From Buddleja alternifolia (Eukaryota; Streptophyta; Magnoliopsida; Lamiales; Scrophulariaceae): DNA of 64,000 nt. The DNA is taken from positions 40,354,666-40,418,665 of the forward strand of contig CM033392.1 in the NCBI GenBank assembly GCA_019426215.1, read 5' to 3'. This document shows, in pieces, positions 1 through 11,695 of this stretch. The notes beneath the pieces are model-generated. The model made no database searches and had not been told where the DNA came from. It saw nothing but the letters and a program-made list of their open reading frames with translations. Position numbers and translations under genes: made by a program. Numbering within the stretch: position 1 is the first letter of the stretch; each line of letters begins with the position of its first letter.

Positions 1-184
1 GACAAAGTGAAATTCGTGTCAATGTTGCAAATGAGCATGCTGAATTTGCTGAATTCTACTGAGACAGAAGAGCAGTGATAGAAAACGCACAAGCGCTGGA
101 CATCACTTTCAACCACTATTCAGGGCTGGCGACTTCGGAGGATACAATCTTCACCTTGCGCTCTTTTGTGAACAGAACATTCAA

Positions 185-1563
185 GTGGCCAAGATGATAT
201 CGCTGATCAGGCCAGTGGACCAAGAAGCATCTCAAACGCTAATGCCTTTTATTTTGGACTTCTACAACTCTTATACTTCAGGAGTTGATCTGCCAGAAGG
301 AGTGCAACTTGGACTAAGCAATGAAGGGCGCGAAGACGCTATATTCTTTATCCCGCAGACAAAACTGATTAGTCCAAGGCATGTAATGGAAGCGATTGGC
401 CCACTCTAGGTTATTCCTGTTGCAAGTCCAGCGTCTCCAATTGAGATTGTTGCAATAGAAGAGGAACAAACTCCTGCTGTGGAAGCTGCTCAACCCACAG
501 ACGCTGATATGCAAGATATTACCCCCAGCGCTCCAGCAGTCGAGGTTCCCCTTGAGGAACAAGTTGTTCAAATTGACTCCGCAACTCAAACGCTAGACTC
601 AGAGATAGAAAAGGTTCATGCTGACTTAGCTACATAGCCTAACGAGTCTATTATCAGAGACAAATCTAAAGGCAAAGCTCCATCAGTCTCAAGCTCTCAC
701 GGACCTGAGCGTTCATCTTCTGATTCATTAGATTCAGACTTTGACAGTGATCCAGAAGCTAAAGATTTTAGAAAGCTGTTCAACATTCTCTCAGCGATAT
801 AAAAGGATCATGTTCTCGATTGGAACAGCGAAGTACTTCCACGCTTAATCAAGTAGAAACAGTTCTCAAAACTGATTTGCGACATGCCAACAAGCTTATA
901 ATCTCCATGATGAACTGTATCGCTCCTCTCATCAAAGAACTGTCCGACGATTTCAACCAGACGCTTGCGCAGAATGCTTCAGCTGATACTGAGCGTCACA
1001 ATTCCTCTAACCTTATCTCTCAGAGTATCGCTGAACAGATTGCTCTCTTGATAGATGAAGTTAAGCTTCTCCGAAGGGACATCGCCTACTTTAAAACCTC
1101 CTTTGCTGATGTCAAGAAGGGGGAAGATAAAGAAAAGTCCAAGGCAATATCTAAAATAGATAATAAACACTGGCGATCAATATTTGAAGAAATAGTGAGC
1201 ATAAAGAAGATGCTAAGTAAAAAGAGAAAGCCAAGATATTATCTAGGAAGGTACTTGCTCCCGGAGTTAGACGTTGAATTTTTGGAAAGTATGGGATTTC
1301 ATCCTTATGTCGGACCGCTTAGACGACCTATCAACTGGAATCCATCCAACGACAGAAGACAAGACATCTATTACGATTTAATTCGTGAACTTGGTATTCC
1401 TCCAAGGGAATGGGTGGACAGGCTGAAGGAACTCAATGAAAGCGCTAGACAGTGAAGGCATGACTATGATGAACTCCAACATAGCACCATGATAGACGTT
1501 GATCGACTCCTCATGGACTTAGCAAATGAGATCTACCAAAAAGAAGAAAGCATAAAGCGATAG
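185..1563 (+). pseudogene. Decayed env-like (3' ORF) of a SIRE-type copia element
   Basis: This ORF lies between where pol would be and the polypurine tract and LTR, which is the position of the env-like ORF in SIRE/Maximus copia elements. It reads in one frame from about 185, meets TAG at 407-409, reads on through an acidic and Pro/Ser-rich linker with further stops near 637 and 800, then shifts frame to an open stretch at 820-1452. That stretch is helical, charged and heptad-like (coiled coil likely around residues 60-130 of the second part). After a TGA at 1453-1455 the frame continues to TAG at 1561-1563. With several stops and a frameshift it cannot make the full protein. No membrane segment or signal peptide is evident. 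The family assignment rests on position and general character, not on a database match. Confidence 0.6.
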
Positions 1564-1803
1564 AAAAGATGAACGCTTTATATTTTTTTCTCTCTTATTT
1601 TTCAATTATCCTATATTCAGTATAAATCATGTATGCTTATCTATCTCTATAAATGAATGATTTATCGCTGAAACAACTTGTTGAGGCTAATCTAACATTA
1701 GCTAACTTTACTAACTTTCCAAACGCTAACTTATATTTATTTGGGCTTTTCTTTGAACTCTTAAATTATAAAAGAGTTATAAGAGTTAAAGTCTTGACAT
1801 CAT

Positions 1804-1818
1804 CAAAAAGGGGGAAAT
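1804..1818 (+). promoter_or_regulatory. Polypurine tract of the SIRE-type element
   Basis: A purine run of the form AAAAAGGGGGAAA directly precedes the LTR terminus TGTTAGG. This is the plus-strand primer of SIRE-type copia elements and fixes the element's orientation as plus. Confidence 0.85.
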
Positions 1819-3327
1819 TGTTAGGAATTTCATGTTAGATGTTTTGATGATTACAAGATAGGATTTATGTTAGACCCCAAAATATTATGTAAGTTTATGT
1901 TTCATAGATCAACTGTATAAGCATTTGAGAGTATGTAATTTTGTTAGGCTTGTAATTTTTATCTTTATAGATTTTAGACTCAGTATTAGATACCGAATCG
2001 CTAATAGAATTCTAGGTGAGTCTATTAGAGAAGAAGTTGAAGATCAGCGTCTGAAGTCAGAAGAAGATGAAGATTTATCCTTAGCGTCTGTCAAACGCTA
2101 AAGGACTATTTTAGGATTCATGGATCAAGCGCTCAAAGCACTCTAGTGATCAGAATCAGATTCACCTGAAATAAATTCTCAAGTTATGAAGAACTTAAAT
2201 GCAATCGCTCAACGGACATTTATTTCAAACGGGAAATAAATTCAAATGCATTAAATGCCTAATAAGAGCATTAAATGTGATAAGCCAATATGACTTGTGG
2301 ACAAGCCACCTTTTGACTAGACTGTCAGAACTTCAGAGTTTATAGCTGCTCCCGTCTAATCGAAACCAGCAGGATTTCAGGAATGTCAGAGAAAATATAT
2401 AATCACGCGCCGCGTGAAAGGCACGCGCTCACATGTGTCCAATGGACAGATCCCAAGAATTGCCTATTAAATACCTCATTTCCAGCAAACCCTAAAAATA
2501 TGATAGATACAGAGATATAGAGACATACATAAATACACAAGAAAACTCTGCTGAAATTCTCTTGAAGAAAAAGCTTAGAAACTCCATAGCCAAAATCTTT
2601 CAAGCTTTTTACATACATTCCATACAGTCACAAATATCTCAAACATCTTCCAAAGAAGAAACCTAAACTCTTACTGAGATATTCCAAGTTGTTTGATCTT
2701 TCCAAAAACAAACAAACCCTTGTGATAAAACTCTCAACCTTTCATCTGAGTGAGAAAGTTGTTAAAACCCGTTACAGGCAGTATTTCTGAGTGAAAGAAG
2801 CTTATAGAAGAAGATCTTCATTGGTGCTGAAGTCTGTGCGATCAAGGAGCCCAAGATCATTTTCACCCATTTACTATCTTGTAGAAGATTTTGTATGATT
2901 CTTTGATAATCATCTTAGTAAATTCCCTCCAAGTGAAAGAGGAGAAGAAGGACGTAGCTGAGATTACATCACCAAGTGAACCTTATATATCTTGTGTCAT
3001 TTACTTTCATTATTGTCTTACGTTATATTTTCCTAATTACTTTGAAAAAGACAAGCGCGACTATTTAACCTAAACGAACGCTAAAGCTTTAAAATCATTT
3101 CCGTTGTGCTAACCCTAATTAAGCGATCTAAGCATTACCCTACTTTGGTAATTTGCTGAAATCACTAAGTCTAAGTTATCTTTACTGTAGCGCCAGACCC
3201 AAGTGCTCAGCTTCCTAAGCGTTCTAATCTTTAAAAGTGATACGAATTTTTGAAGTCGAAAAAGGCTTCAGGGTCTATTCAACCCCCCCTCCTTTTAAAC
3301 CCTTTCGTATGCCACTTAGGACCACCA
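1819..3327 (+). mobile_element. 3' LTR of SIRE-type copia element
   Basis: A TG...CA-bounded LTR of 1509 bp. Its last 60 bases carry the SIRE-type ending (a C-run followed by CTTTCGTATGCCACTTAGGA). The same LTR recurs in inverse orientation at 12600-14745 and 62725-64000. The next five bases, GGCTG (3328-3332), would be the TSD, but the 5' end of the element lies outside the window so it cannot be checked. Short ORFs inside are not real genes. Confidence 0.9.
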
Positions 3328-4588
3328 GGCTGGAAATTAACTAATTCCTTGAGCCCATCCAACTCCTCCAAATCGCCTACCGCACGCCCCCTCATCCTTA
3401 GTTGGGCTAAGTTGACTTTCAACTTAGTCCAATTATTAATTTGGTCTAATATGTTTTAATCCAATTAAAATATAATACTAATTAATATTTCTCCAAATTA
3501 AATAGTCTAATTATTTAATAAAAGGATGAGTATAATAAATAAGTCTATTTATTTATTTCTATTAATCTAATTAATCAAATAATTAATGCATTCATAATAA
3601 ATACATCTAATTATTTATTAATAATTTATTTTCATTAATCCAATTAATAAAATAAATTAAGTTGCTCATCAAATAGCAAATTACCTATCTTATGTATTTG
3701 ACAACGAAAGAATTTTCTTCGCTCAATTCCTTTTAAGTGTGACTCTCTAGGTTCGTTTCAATTGGCATAGGGAGGAAGCCAGTCACGTGGACTCACATCG
3801 AAACCCAATTGAAATGAATGGTATAAGCCCTTCATTGTAACATCCCGGTCGAGTGAGAGTCATGAAATATGTCAAACTCACAAGACTCGATGTTGTGCTT
3901 CAAGGAATCATAGTAAGATGAAATTACTGAACTACCATTATGTACTATACATAAGTTAGTTTTCCTCCTTTGGCCAAAGACTTATAATTTTTTTTACCTA
4001 TGATCGCACAGGACGTTAACTCGTTATTACCCGAGACAATGAATCTCGTATTGGCAATCACCAAATAATTGCCACTTGTCCTTCTGAATCGCACTTCGAG
4101 GTTGATCCCACCAAAGGGTGAAATGGATCTAACTACTGTAATAACTCGGTTAATGTCACAAGTCCAATCTTCGTGAATCCTCAGGTCTCTAAATGCCCAT
4201 GTGATTGAATAACGGCAAGCCGTGTTCGAATATGTCAAATACATTGATATATCTATGACCAAGCTCCCACCATCCAAAGTGACCGACTGACACTCCTTGT
4301 CAAACCTTGCGTCACACAAGTCTGGTCTTAATGCCTAATTAAGACTCGTCGACTCGCGAACTCTGGTTTAAGTAAACAAGGAATTGATACTTCTAGTGTC
4401 CATCTCCTCAGACCATTGAGGAGTAGAAGCTCCCTCTTGATTACATTGGACTTATTTGTTCAATACTTATATTAATGCCATCAAGATTGATATGAACAAA
4501 AACTATGCCTTTATTAATGAATAAGAGTTTGTACTGTAATGCCCTAATAATCTAATTCCTTTATGGCATGGAGGGCATAATCCTAACA
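3328..4588 (-). mobile_element. Copia LTR fragment, minus orientation, cut by the SIRE insertion
   Basis: Related to the LTRs at 24742-26464, 41431-43099 and 44188-45841: all share the GCGACTCTCTAGGTTCGTTT-type block and end on the plus side with GGGCATAATCCTAACA. Read on the minus strand it starts TGTTAGGATTATGCCC. The other end is missing because the SIRE element inserted there. Confidence 0.8.
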
Positions 4589-5108
4589 ACTTTCTAGTGA
4601 ATACAAAAGTGGTTAGCTAAATATGGAACGGAAATTTTTTGTCAATTAATATGTGCTAGTACATTATGAAATTTATTGAAAGTTACGGTGAAAAAATTGG
4701 CTAAAAGTAGGAGAACGAGAAATAAGTGAATTCGTATACATACAAGCATAATATGAATACAAATAAATTATCTGGGATTAAAAGTACAACTGATTTTTAT
4801 TTAAATTCTTAAGAAATATTGCTTGTACTCCTTTTAATTTATAAATAAAAATAATACTGTATATGACTCATACGTTGACAATAGTTAATTTTTTGATAAA
4901 TTATTTACGTTCATACTTTTTAATTGTATAATACTCGATTAATACTTATAAAAATAAATCATAATTTTTAAATAAAAAAATATTTTCTTGGGCCAAAATC
5001 AGAGTATCGTCAAGTATAATACGTGCTACGTTAAGTCCGTGTACTAAACAGTAATGAATAATACGAGTATTATTCATTACATTTAGAATCCATTTGGGAA
5101 ATAGAAAG
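4589..5108. other. Intergenic AT-rich DNA, no gene seen
   Basis: No coding signal on either strand. The only structure is the 30-bp palindrome at 5051-5080, listed separately. Confidence 0.6.
5051..5080. repeat. Perfect 14-bp inverted repeat
   Basis: The arm GTAATGAATAATAC is followed after the two bases GA by its exact reverse complement. It is not part of any element I could delimit. Confidence 0.9.
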
Positions 5109-5401
5109 CTATGTTTGGATATGTTTCCAAACTCAATTTGGTCCAAAATTTTGGCCCAATTATGCTTGGTTAACACAAGTTTGGCCAAAAATATGTTAAT
5201 TTTTTAGTTAAAAAAAACCACAATAATTATTTATTTAAACAAGGTATTATCCCCTACGTTTGTCTCTCTCCTATCTTTCACTCTCTCTCCTCTGTCTCTC
5301 TTTCCCTCTCTCTTCCTCTCTCTGTCCCCTCCCTCCTCTCTTTCTCTTTCTCTCTCTCTCCTCTGCTACTGTTTTTTTTTTTTTTCTCTTCCTTGTTTTA
5401 C

Positions 5402-5438
<37 letters not shown>

Positions 5439-6129
5439 GTATGAGGAATATATATATATAAGAAAATATTTATATTATATATGTATGAGGAATATATATA
5501 TATATAAGAAAATATAAGGAATATATATATATAAGAAATATTTTATATTCGAACATACAAAATATTTATAAGGAAAATATATTTATACACTATATTTATA
5601 AATATTTGTGTGGTGTATATATATGTATACAAAGTCTATGTTATAAATTACTCAGTAATTTTTATAAATGAATATATATATATATATATAGACATATATA
5701 AATATATATATTGAGAACATACAAAAATATTTTTTACCATATATATCATATGTATATATATTTGTATATATAAATACCATGTATGTTTTTGTATATACAT
5801 AAACCCTAGACTACTATATATATACATATATATAAATATCCAAAAATTTATTCTTATATATTCATAAAAATTATAAAATATATATATTATAACTTTCAAT
5901 CATTAACTAATTATTAATAGACAAAAACTACATGATTTGATTGTTACAGTAATTTTTTTTCCCTTTGAAAACAAAATCAAACACTATCTCACAAAAAAAA
6001 CAAAAAACACCCAAAAGCCAACTTCTAAAATAAAACCAAAAACAATCTCATCAAATATGCACGTGTCCCCATAAATTTCTCACCAATAATTCTCACCGAA
6101 ATACCACCCCAAAACATAACCAAACATAG
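5109..6129. mobile_element. MITE copy A, expanded by microsatellites
   Basis: Terminal inverted repeats CTATGTTTGG and CCAAACATAG are perfect over 10 bp. The left 150 bp and right 230 bp match the compact 407-bp copy at 10990-11396. The middle is replaced by a long CT tract and a TA-rich tract. No transposase ORF is present, so it is non-autonomous. A clear TSD was not found for this copy. Confidence 0.8.
5260..5900. repeat. CT-rich then TA-rich microsatellite tracts inside MITE A
   Basis: About 5260-5375 is TCTC-rich on the plus strand, followed by a T-run. About 5400-5900 is dominated by TA/TATATA repeats with a partially duplicated block (TATGAGGAATATATATATA occurs around 5430 and 5480). 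The TA tract is prone to slippage, so its length may be misassembled. Confidence 0.9.
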
Positions 6130-6490
6130 GCGAAGTATTTCTCAATTATATGTTTGCACGAATGTTGTACGGGTATAATATGAGTTTTGCCTAACGGAGA
6201 CAAAAGTTGTTATAATGGTAAATTACGACAAAATGTACAACGCCTTTCATAGCATACTAATGTACAAACAAAGTTCACAGTTAATAAGCTCCAACAGTTT
6301 CCCTCTCCATCTAATAAACCAACTCTTGCAAAACTCCAAAAACGATGTGTAGTTTCACTTTGCATTTTGCTAAAACATCAACAAAATCGCATTCTTTAGT
6401 TTAAAACCAGATATGTACAACACTCAACGTCAATCCTACTCTCATTCATTGTTTCAAGCAATAAAGTTGTGGGCTTATAGAGAAATTATC
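6130..6490 (-). other. 3' flank / probable 3' UTR of the DUF789 gene
   Basis: No coding potential. The part next to the stop codon (about 6250-6490) is the likely 3' UTR on the minus strand. I cannot place the polyadenylation site with confidence. Confidence 0.5.
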
Positions 6491-9220
6491 TCAGCCATGC
6501 CGAATTCCCATGAAGTGGTTGAAGTCATGATGCTGGACCCTTAATTGCTTTAGCCAAGAATCTGCCACGCTCAAAAGTGACACAAGCCTCTCTCGATCCT
6601 CACCGTTCTTGTCTGAGATCCACACATCCCCTTGCATCTTATAGCTCGCCAAACCGAATGGAGATAGAGAGATGCTTTCTCCTTCCTTTTTCTTCCTCTC
6701 AACATCATCTTGAAACTCCATATCTGTCAATCAAATTCACACCAAATTGAGAAAGAGTCTTTTGATGAATGAATGGAGCTTATAAGTTGTTTGACAACTT
6801 ATAAGCTCTTACAAAGTGTTTGGTAAATTTTTGGTAAAACGGTTTATTAGCTTCGAAAAAAAGTTGTCATAAGCTTATAAGCTCCTGAAAATAAGTAAGG
6901 TAACCACATTTTATTTTCTAACAGCTTATAAGACATAGAGCTTATAAGCTTTAAAAATATCTTACTATAAAAGTACTAAGAGCTTATAAGCTCTTTCAAA
7001 TAAGCTTAGCCAAAAACCCTCATAACCCTTCCCGTACCTTGAAAAGAAGATGAAAGGGTGTGGTACGTGAGGAAGCATGTTTGCAAGTCTTTAATGGTTC
7101 TTCCTGCAGGAATGTGATAAATTGGGTACCTGAACATTATTTGCATAGGTGAATTAGTTGACATAAATTATTAATAACAGTGGTAGGAAACAGGATTATT
7201 AAATACGAGTATCACTATTGATACGGGAGAGCGAGACTAACCAAGCAACCGCCATCCAACTAGCAGGTGAAAGATCTACACTTCTCAACGACATTAATCC
7301 AGGGTATCTTTGAGCTAAGCTACTAATCTGAAAGTCAAGATAATCAATAGCATCAAATGAATATACACAAATGTCATGTTCATATTGGAATCAGTATTTG
7401 ATACTAACATAAAATAAATATAAATCTAAAAAAGCAAGAATAAATTCTGAAGAAAGTATTTGCCATACAAGAACAAGCATTTTGTCATCAAATCAAAAGT
7501 GGAGAAAGTAGAATAAAGTGGACAAGACAGATATTCTGATGCAAAAATGGCAAGAAAAGAAAAAGGAAGAATTTTGATCCATTTTCAAAGGTCACCACAA
7601 ATCATTATTAGATGCCTGTCAAAAAAAAAAAAATTAATAATTCTAACCGTATCTATAACAACGTAAAATTGCAATATTAGTCTCATAGGTCAAAGTTGGT
7701 CTCCCGTTATTTACAAACCTTTACAGTTAGAGTCCCGTATGATGCGTTTTTGCAATTTTGGTCTCATCCATTAAAAATTGAATGGAAACTCGTGCATGTA
7801 AGCACATGCCATTAATTTATTACTGATCGTGCGCAAGACATGTGCCAAACTAACGGTTTCCATATGTTTTAAATGGTTGGGACCAAAAAATTGCCAAAAA
7901 ATACATATTATGGTAATAATTTTGCAAGTTTGTTAACTATAGGACTTAAATTGCACCAGACCATAGGACTAATGCTGCAACTTCCCCCCTAACAATTTGC
8001 GCCTCTTTTATTAACTCTCCAGTAATCTTGATATGGATACTAGCATCAACTATATTAAAGGAACAAAAATGATTACCTTGTCTATGAGAGGAACTCTTCC
8101 ATATGGAGACGATCTCTCAAAGTATTGGAAGTAAAGATTACCCAATTTTTCATTCGGATGCCAGAAGCTGTCTTGCTCAAACGGTCCTTCGTCAGAGGAA
8201 CATCCGTCCCACCTCGAGAGCTTTTCGCTCTCGCTCTCATCACTGAATGAATCGCTAAAGGAATCTCTAGTCTCGCTCACAGAGTCCATCTCTTCCCTAT
8301 CCCTACTATATATCATCAAAACCAAAACCCATTCAATCTTGCATTTAGAATCAACACGCAAAACTCGTGCTTTTAAAAAAGTGCTGAATTTAAAGAAAGC
8401 TTTACTAGTGCCAAAGGTTTGTAGATATGCTTTTACTTTCCGCATATTTTCAACTTTTTCCCAAAGAAACAAAAGTCATAAAACCAAACAAACAAAAATC
8501 AGCATAAATTCAGCAAAAAAGCTGAAAATAGTGTTTTTTTTTTCCCCAATTTTCTCAAACAGGCTTTACATAAGCAATCTAACTCAGACCGAGAGCGTGT
8601 AATCGTATTCTAGTCAACAAGGTCAATACTCTTTATCTCAGAAGTTGCATTGTTTATATAATTTAATGCAAAGCAATTGTAACAACAACAAAAAAAAGGC
8701 TTAATTGATTTAAGTTTCAAATCAAATAACTTAAAAATGCTGATAAAATTGTGAATGTTATTACCTTAAACAGTTGACAGATGAATTGGTGCTGGTGAAT
8801 ATTTGGATTGCAGAGAGATAAGGCACAAAATATTGGACTAAATTTTGGGCATCATCAGAAACAATAGGAACCCCAGCCCCACATGCACTCCATTCATCAA
8901 AACTGTTCCATAGATTACCAAGTGTAAAGTAATCCACTTTTTCCCTTTCCCATGGATGCCATACCCTATTCAGCTTCCTCATCTCACTCTTCACAAAAAC
9001 AAAATCATATGGAAAACATATTATATAAAAATTATCGTACTAAATAAAAATAATTTAATGTAGCATTAACACAATAAAACATACAATAATAATAATATTT
9101 TATTTATGAAAAAAAAAAAAAACAAACCTTGGAGAGGAATTGAGATGGGACCACAGGGGTTGTGCAATCCAAGAAACAGTCAAGATTTGTTTGCATCGGA
9201 ACTTTGTCAAAGATAAACAT
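6491..9220 (-). CDS. DUF789 (PF05623) family protein, six exons, 317 aa
   Basis: The only intact host gene. Exons on the minus strand: 9220-9128, 8988-8765, 8302-8077, 7327-7242, 7129-7038, 6723-6491. All five introns have GT donors and AG acceptors and phases join cleanly to 954 nt (317 codons plus TGA). The start is the ATG at 9220-9218. It gives MFIFDKVPMQ and enters a DUF789-like N terminus (residues 19-30, CTTPVVPSQFLS). Family-typical blocks follow in order: WNSFDEWSACGAGVP, QYFVPYLSAIQIFT, an acidic Ser-rich segment, GNLYFQYFE, LSPASWMAVAWYPIYHIP, CFLTYHTLSSSF and SPFGLASYK. It is a soluble plant protein with no signal peptide or membrane segment; the biochemical role of the family is unknown to me. 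No stop or frameshift is seen, so it is probably functional. Exact splice choices need transcript support. Confidence 0.9.
6776..7012. mobile_element. MITE-like remnant in last DUF789 intron
   Basis: Lies within the intron 7037-6724. Repeated blocks such as GAGCTTATAAGCTC and an end AAGCTTAGCCAAAAACCCT resemble the Tourist-like MITE split at 11671/21911. The left terminus is degraded and no TSD is clear. Confidence 0.6.
7666..7983. mobile_element. MITE-like insertion in the third DUF789 intron
   Basis: Imperfect terminal inverted repeats: the left end AAATTGCAATATTAGTCTC corresponds to the reverse complement of the right end GGACTAATGCTGCAACTT, with a few mismatches. It is bordered on the left by an A-run. 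Non-coding; it sits between exons 3 and 4 and should be spliced out. Confidence 0.6.
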
Positions 9221-9480
9221 GATTGATTGATTTATTTATTTATTTATTTTTCTAGAGAGAGAAAGAAAGAGAATTTTGCTCTACTTCTTCTCTCTCCTCA
9301 CAAACACAGACAAACCAACAAAGAAAGCCCAGAGTCAGAGGAAGAAAACAGAGGAAGGGAAAAAAGTGAGAGAGAGAGAGAGAAAGGAAATAATAAGGAG
9401 AGAGGAAGAGAGAGATTAACGGGATTTTCTTTCTCTCCTTGTATGGGAATGGAGGGGAGAAGAAAAAGGGAATTAAAATG
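9221..9480 (-). promoter_or_regulatory. Pyrimidine-rich 5' leader / core promoter region of DUF789 gene
   Basis: Read on the minus strand this is a long CT-rich tract with TC dinucleotide runs around 9370-9420, ending in a short ATAAATAAATCAATC-type repeat immediately before the ATG. Pyrimidine-rich leaders are common in plant genes. I could not identify a convincing TATA box. Confidence 0.5.
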
Positions 9481-10984
9481 GTCTACAATACAATACAAGA
9501 TTACTTATTATTACTACCCTTTGACGTTGACAATATCACAATGTCCTTTTCAATTATCCCTTTTTTTCCCTTCTATGTAAAGAAAAAGTCTCTCACAATT
9601 CCATTTCAACAAGATTTCCGATTACCTGAATTTTCGGACTCCCGGCGAGATTTTCTCTCTCCGGTCAAAACCCCAAAAAAAAGAAAATTAGCCTCTTCTT
9701 TTTCCTTCAATAATACAACTATGACCCACAAATTCAAAGGCCAACCCACAATCCCAATATACAATTCAAAGATCAAAACAATTTATATACGGGGAAATTC
9801 GTTTTCCTTTATTCCTTGAAAACGACGTGAACGAGATAGATTTTTGGTTTTGTGCACGGGACGTTAGCATGAGACTAAATAAAACAAAGGACACCTCTCT
9901 TTAAAGGAACCCGGAAAATGGAATGGAATGATCTTTCTTCTTTATTGATTGATTCTCAACAGAAATGCATGGTTTCTGATAAAAGGGAATCGACTTTTCT
10001 TCGAAAAAGTAAAACCAGCCACCCTTCTACAACCGATGCTTCTTTCTGTATGACTTAATTACTTAGAAATGTTGTATGTATGTATGTGCTGGGATGTGTG
10101 TGTCAGTGTGTGAGGGAGAAAAAGGAGAGAAATGAGAATCATTAACGCCAAAATACATGGGCAAGATTTTCTTACATTTAATGGGACTTCTAACATGTGT
10201 TTATCAGTCGCTTTAACTTTTTCTCCACTGAAAGGTACCTGCCTTTATTTCTTATATTTATTAATTGTTAATTTCACTTGAAAAATTTAATGTCACCCCC
10301 CACTTACGTTCAATTTATGTGGATTTATAAGCGGTTAAATGTTATTAATATCATAAAATACAATGATAATATCATAACATGCAATTTAATGACTTCTAAT
10401 TCGAAATATTTAAGTGTGTGACATCTAACATCTTATGTTATTGGAATTAAGTACAGGATTTCAAATTAATTTGGTCTAGAGTAGGAATTCATTCGGTAAT
10501 TCTATGTTAAATCGAGTCCAATAGTCCGAGCTCAGACTGTGGTGCAGCAACCAATGATCCATTCGGTTAAACACATCTTATTTTCCTGTGAAAAATGGAA
10601 GTGTATGTGGGGACTGCACACAATACACCTTACTGTGTAAAAGATATAGCCACTAGAACCGTTAATCTCGATCTAACATAGAATTTTCCGAATTCTTGGA
10701 AGATCCTATGCCCTAGGGCTCCCATAAGACTGCATTTGGTGGTACTTTTGTGGTATTCATCTTTTTACTTGGATAATTAGGTGGTCTTCATGGATAGACA
10801 TAGACTCGTTGATGGGGTTGAACATTGGGTTAGGTTTTTATTTCGAGTAACTTGGGTTAACATAAAAGAAATGTTACTAGAATCTCACCCAAAATGTAGA
10901 GTATCCAGAACTCTGAGTTTCGAGTACCTAACTTTGGCTCTGTTTAACAAAAGCATAAATTCACCCTCTGTTCAAAGGCAAAGC
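9481..10984. other. Upstream intergenic region, no gene seen
   Basis: Open stretches here lack homology signs, codon bias and splice context. A GT-rich microsatellite-like patch lies near 10075-10110. Nothing else was recognised. Confidence 0.5.
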
Positions 10985-10989
10985 CTTTG

Positions 10990-11396
10990 GCTATGTTTTC
11001 AAACCCAATTTGGTCCAAAATTTTGGCTTAATTGCATTTGGTTAACACAATTTTGGGCAAAAAATATTTTACCTTTTTTGTCCAAAAAAAAAAACAATAA
11101 TTATTTATTTAAAAATCTACAACCCAGGTATTGCCTTCTACTTTTGCCTCTCCCCTCTCTTAACTTTCAATCATTAACTAATTATTAACAGACAAAAGCT
11201 TGATGATTTGACTGTTACAGTGACTTTTGCTCCCTCTGGACACAAAACCAAACACTATCTCACAAAAAAAAAAGACTAAAAAACCAGCTCCCAAAATAAA
11301 ACTAAACACAATCTCATCAAATATGCATGTATCCCCATAAATTTCTCGCCAATAATTCTCACCAAAATACCATCCCAAAACATAACTAAACATAGC
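10990..11396. mobile_element. MITE copy B (compact copy of the 5109-6129 family)
   Basis: 407 bp with perfect inverted ends GCTATGTTT and AAACATAGC, flanked by CTTTG at 10985-10989 and 11397-11401, a candidate 5-bp TSD. Internal sequence matches copy A on both sides of the CT tract, but here the CT tract is short and there is no TA expansion. No coding capacity. Superfamily not assigned. Confidence 0.85.
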
Positions 11397-11401
11397 CTTT
11401 G

Positions 11402-11667
11402 TTTCTTACAGAGGCAAATCCTCTCTATTTTAAATCTAAATTTTAAAACCAAAAAGGAATTATACAAATATAAAATAACAAGTAAAAACTAGGAATTCCT
11501 TCAATCAAATTAACGCTAAATCAATTGCAAGTCAAATAAGGAATTAACGCAATCCTTTGATTAAATTACAAGATGACTACCAAATTAGAAATTCTTTATT
11601 ACAATTTCACAACTAATTCAAATAAAATTGCAACAACTCAACCTAAAATCTCACAACTTTTTAGGAC
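11402..11667. other. Intergenic AT-rich DNA, nothing recognised
   Basis: Lies between MITE B and the Tourist-like MITE. No coding signal or repeat structure visible. Confidence 0.5.
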
Positions 11668-11670
11668 TTA

Positions 11671-11695
11671 GAGGGTGTTTGGCTAAGTTTATGAG
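11671..11695. mobile_element. Tourist-like MITE, left piece
   Basis: Left terminal inverted repeat GAGGGTGTTTGGCTAAGTTT, preceded by TTA at 11668-11670. The element is cut by the LTR retrotransposon at the target ATGAG and resumes at 21654. Confidence 0.85.

Noticed and set aside
3945..4319. 124-codon minus-strand frame
   Set aside because: Lies wholly inside a copia LTR fragment; related LTRs have no such frame.
9227..9819. Plus-strand open frames across the DUF789 leader
   Set aside because: Low-complexity Glu/Arg/Lys and Ser/Leu readings of GA/CT repeats antisense to the gene's 5' leader.
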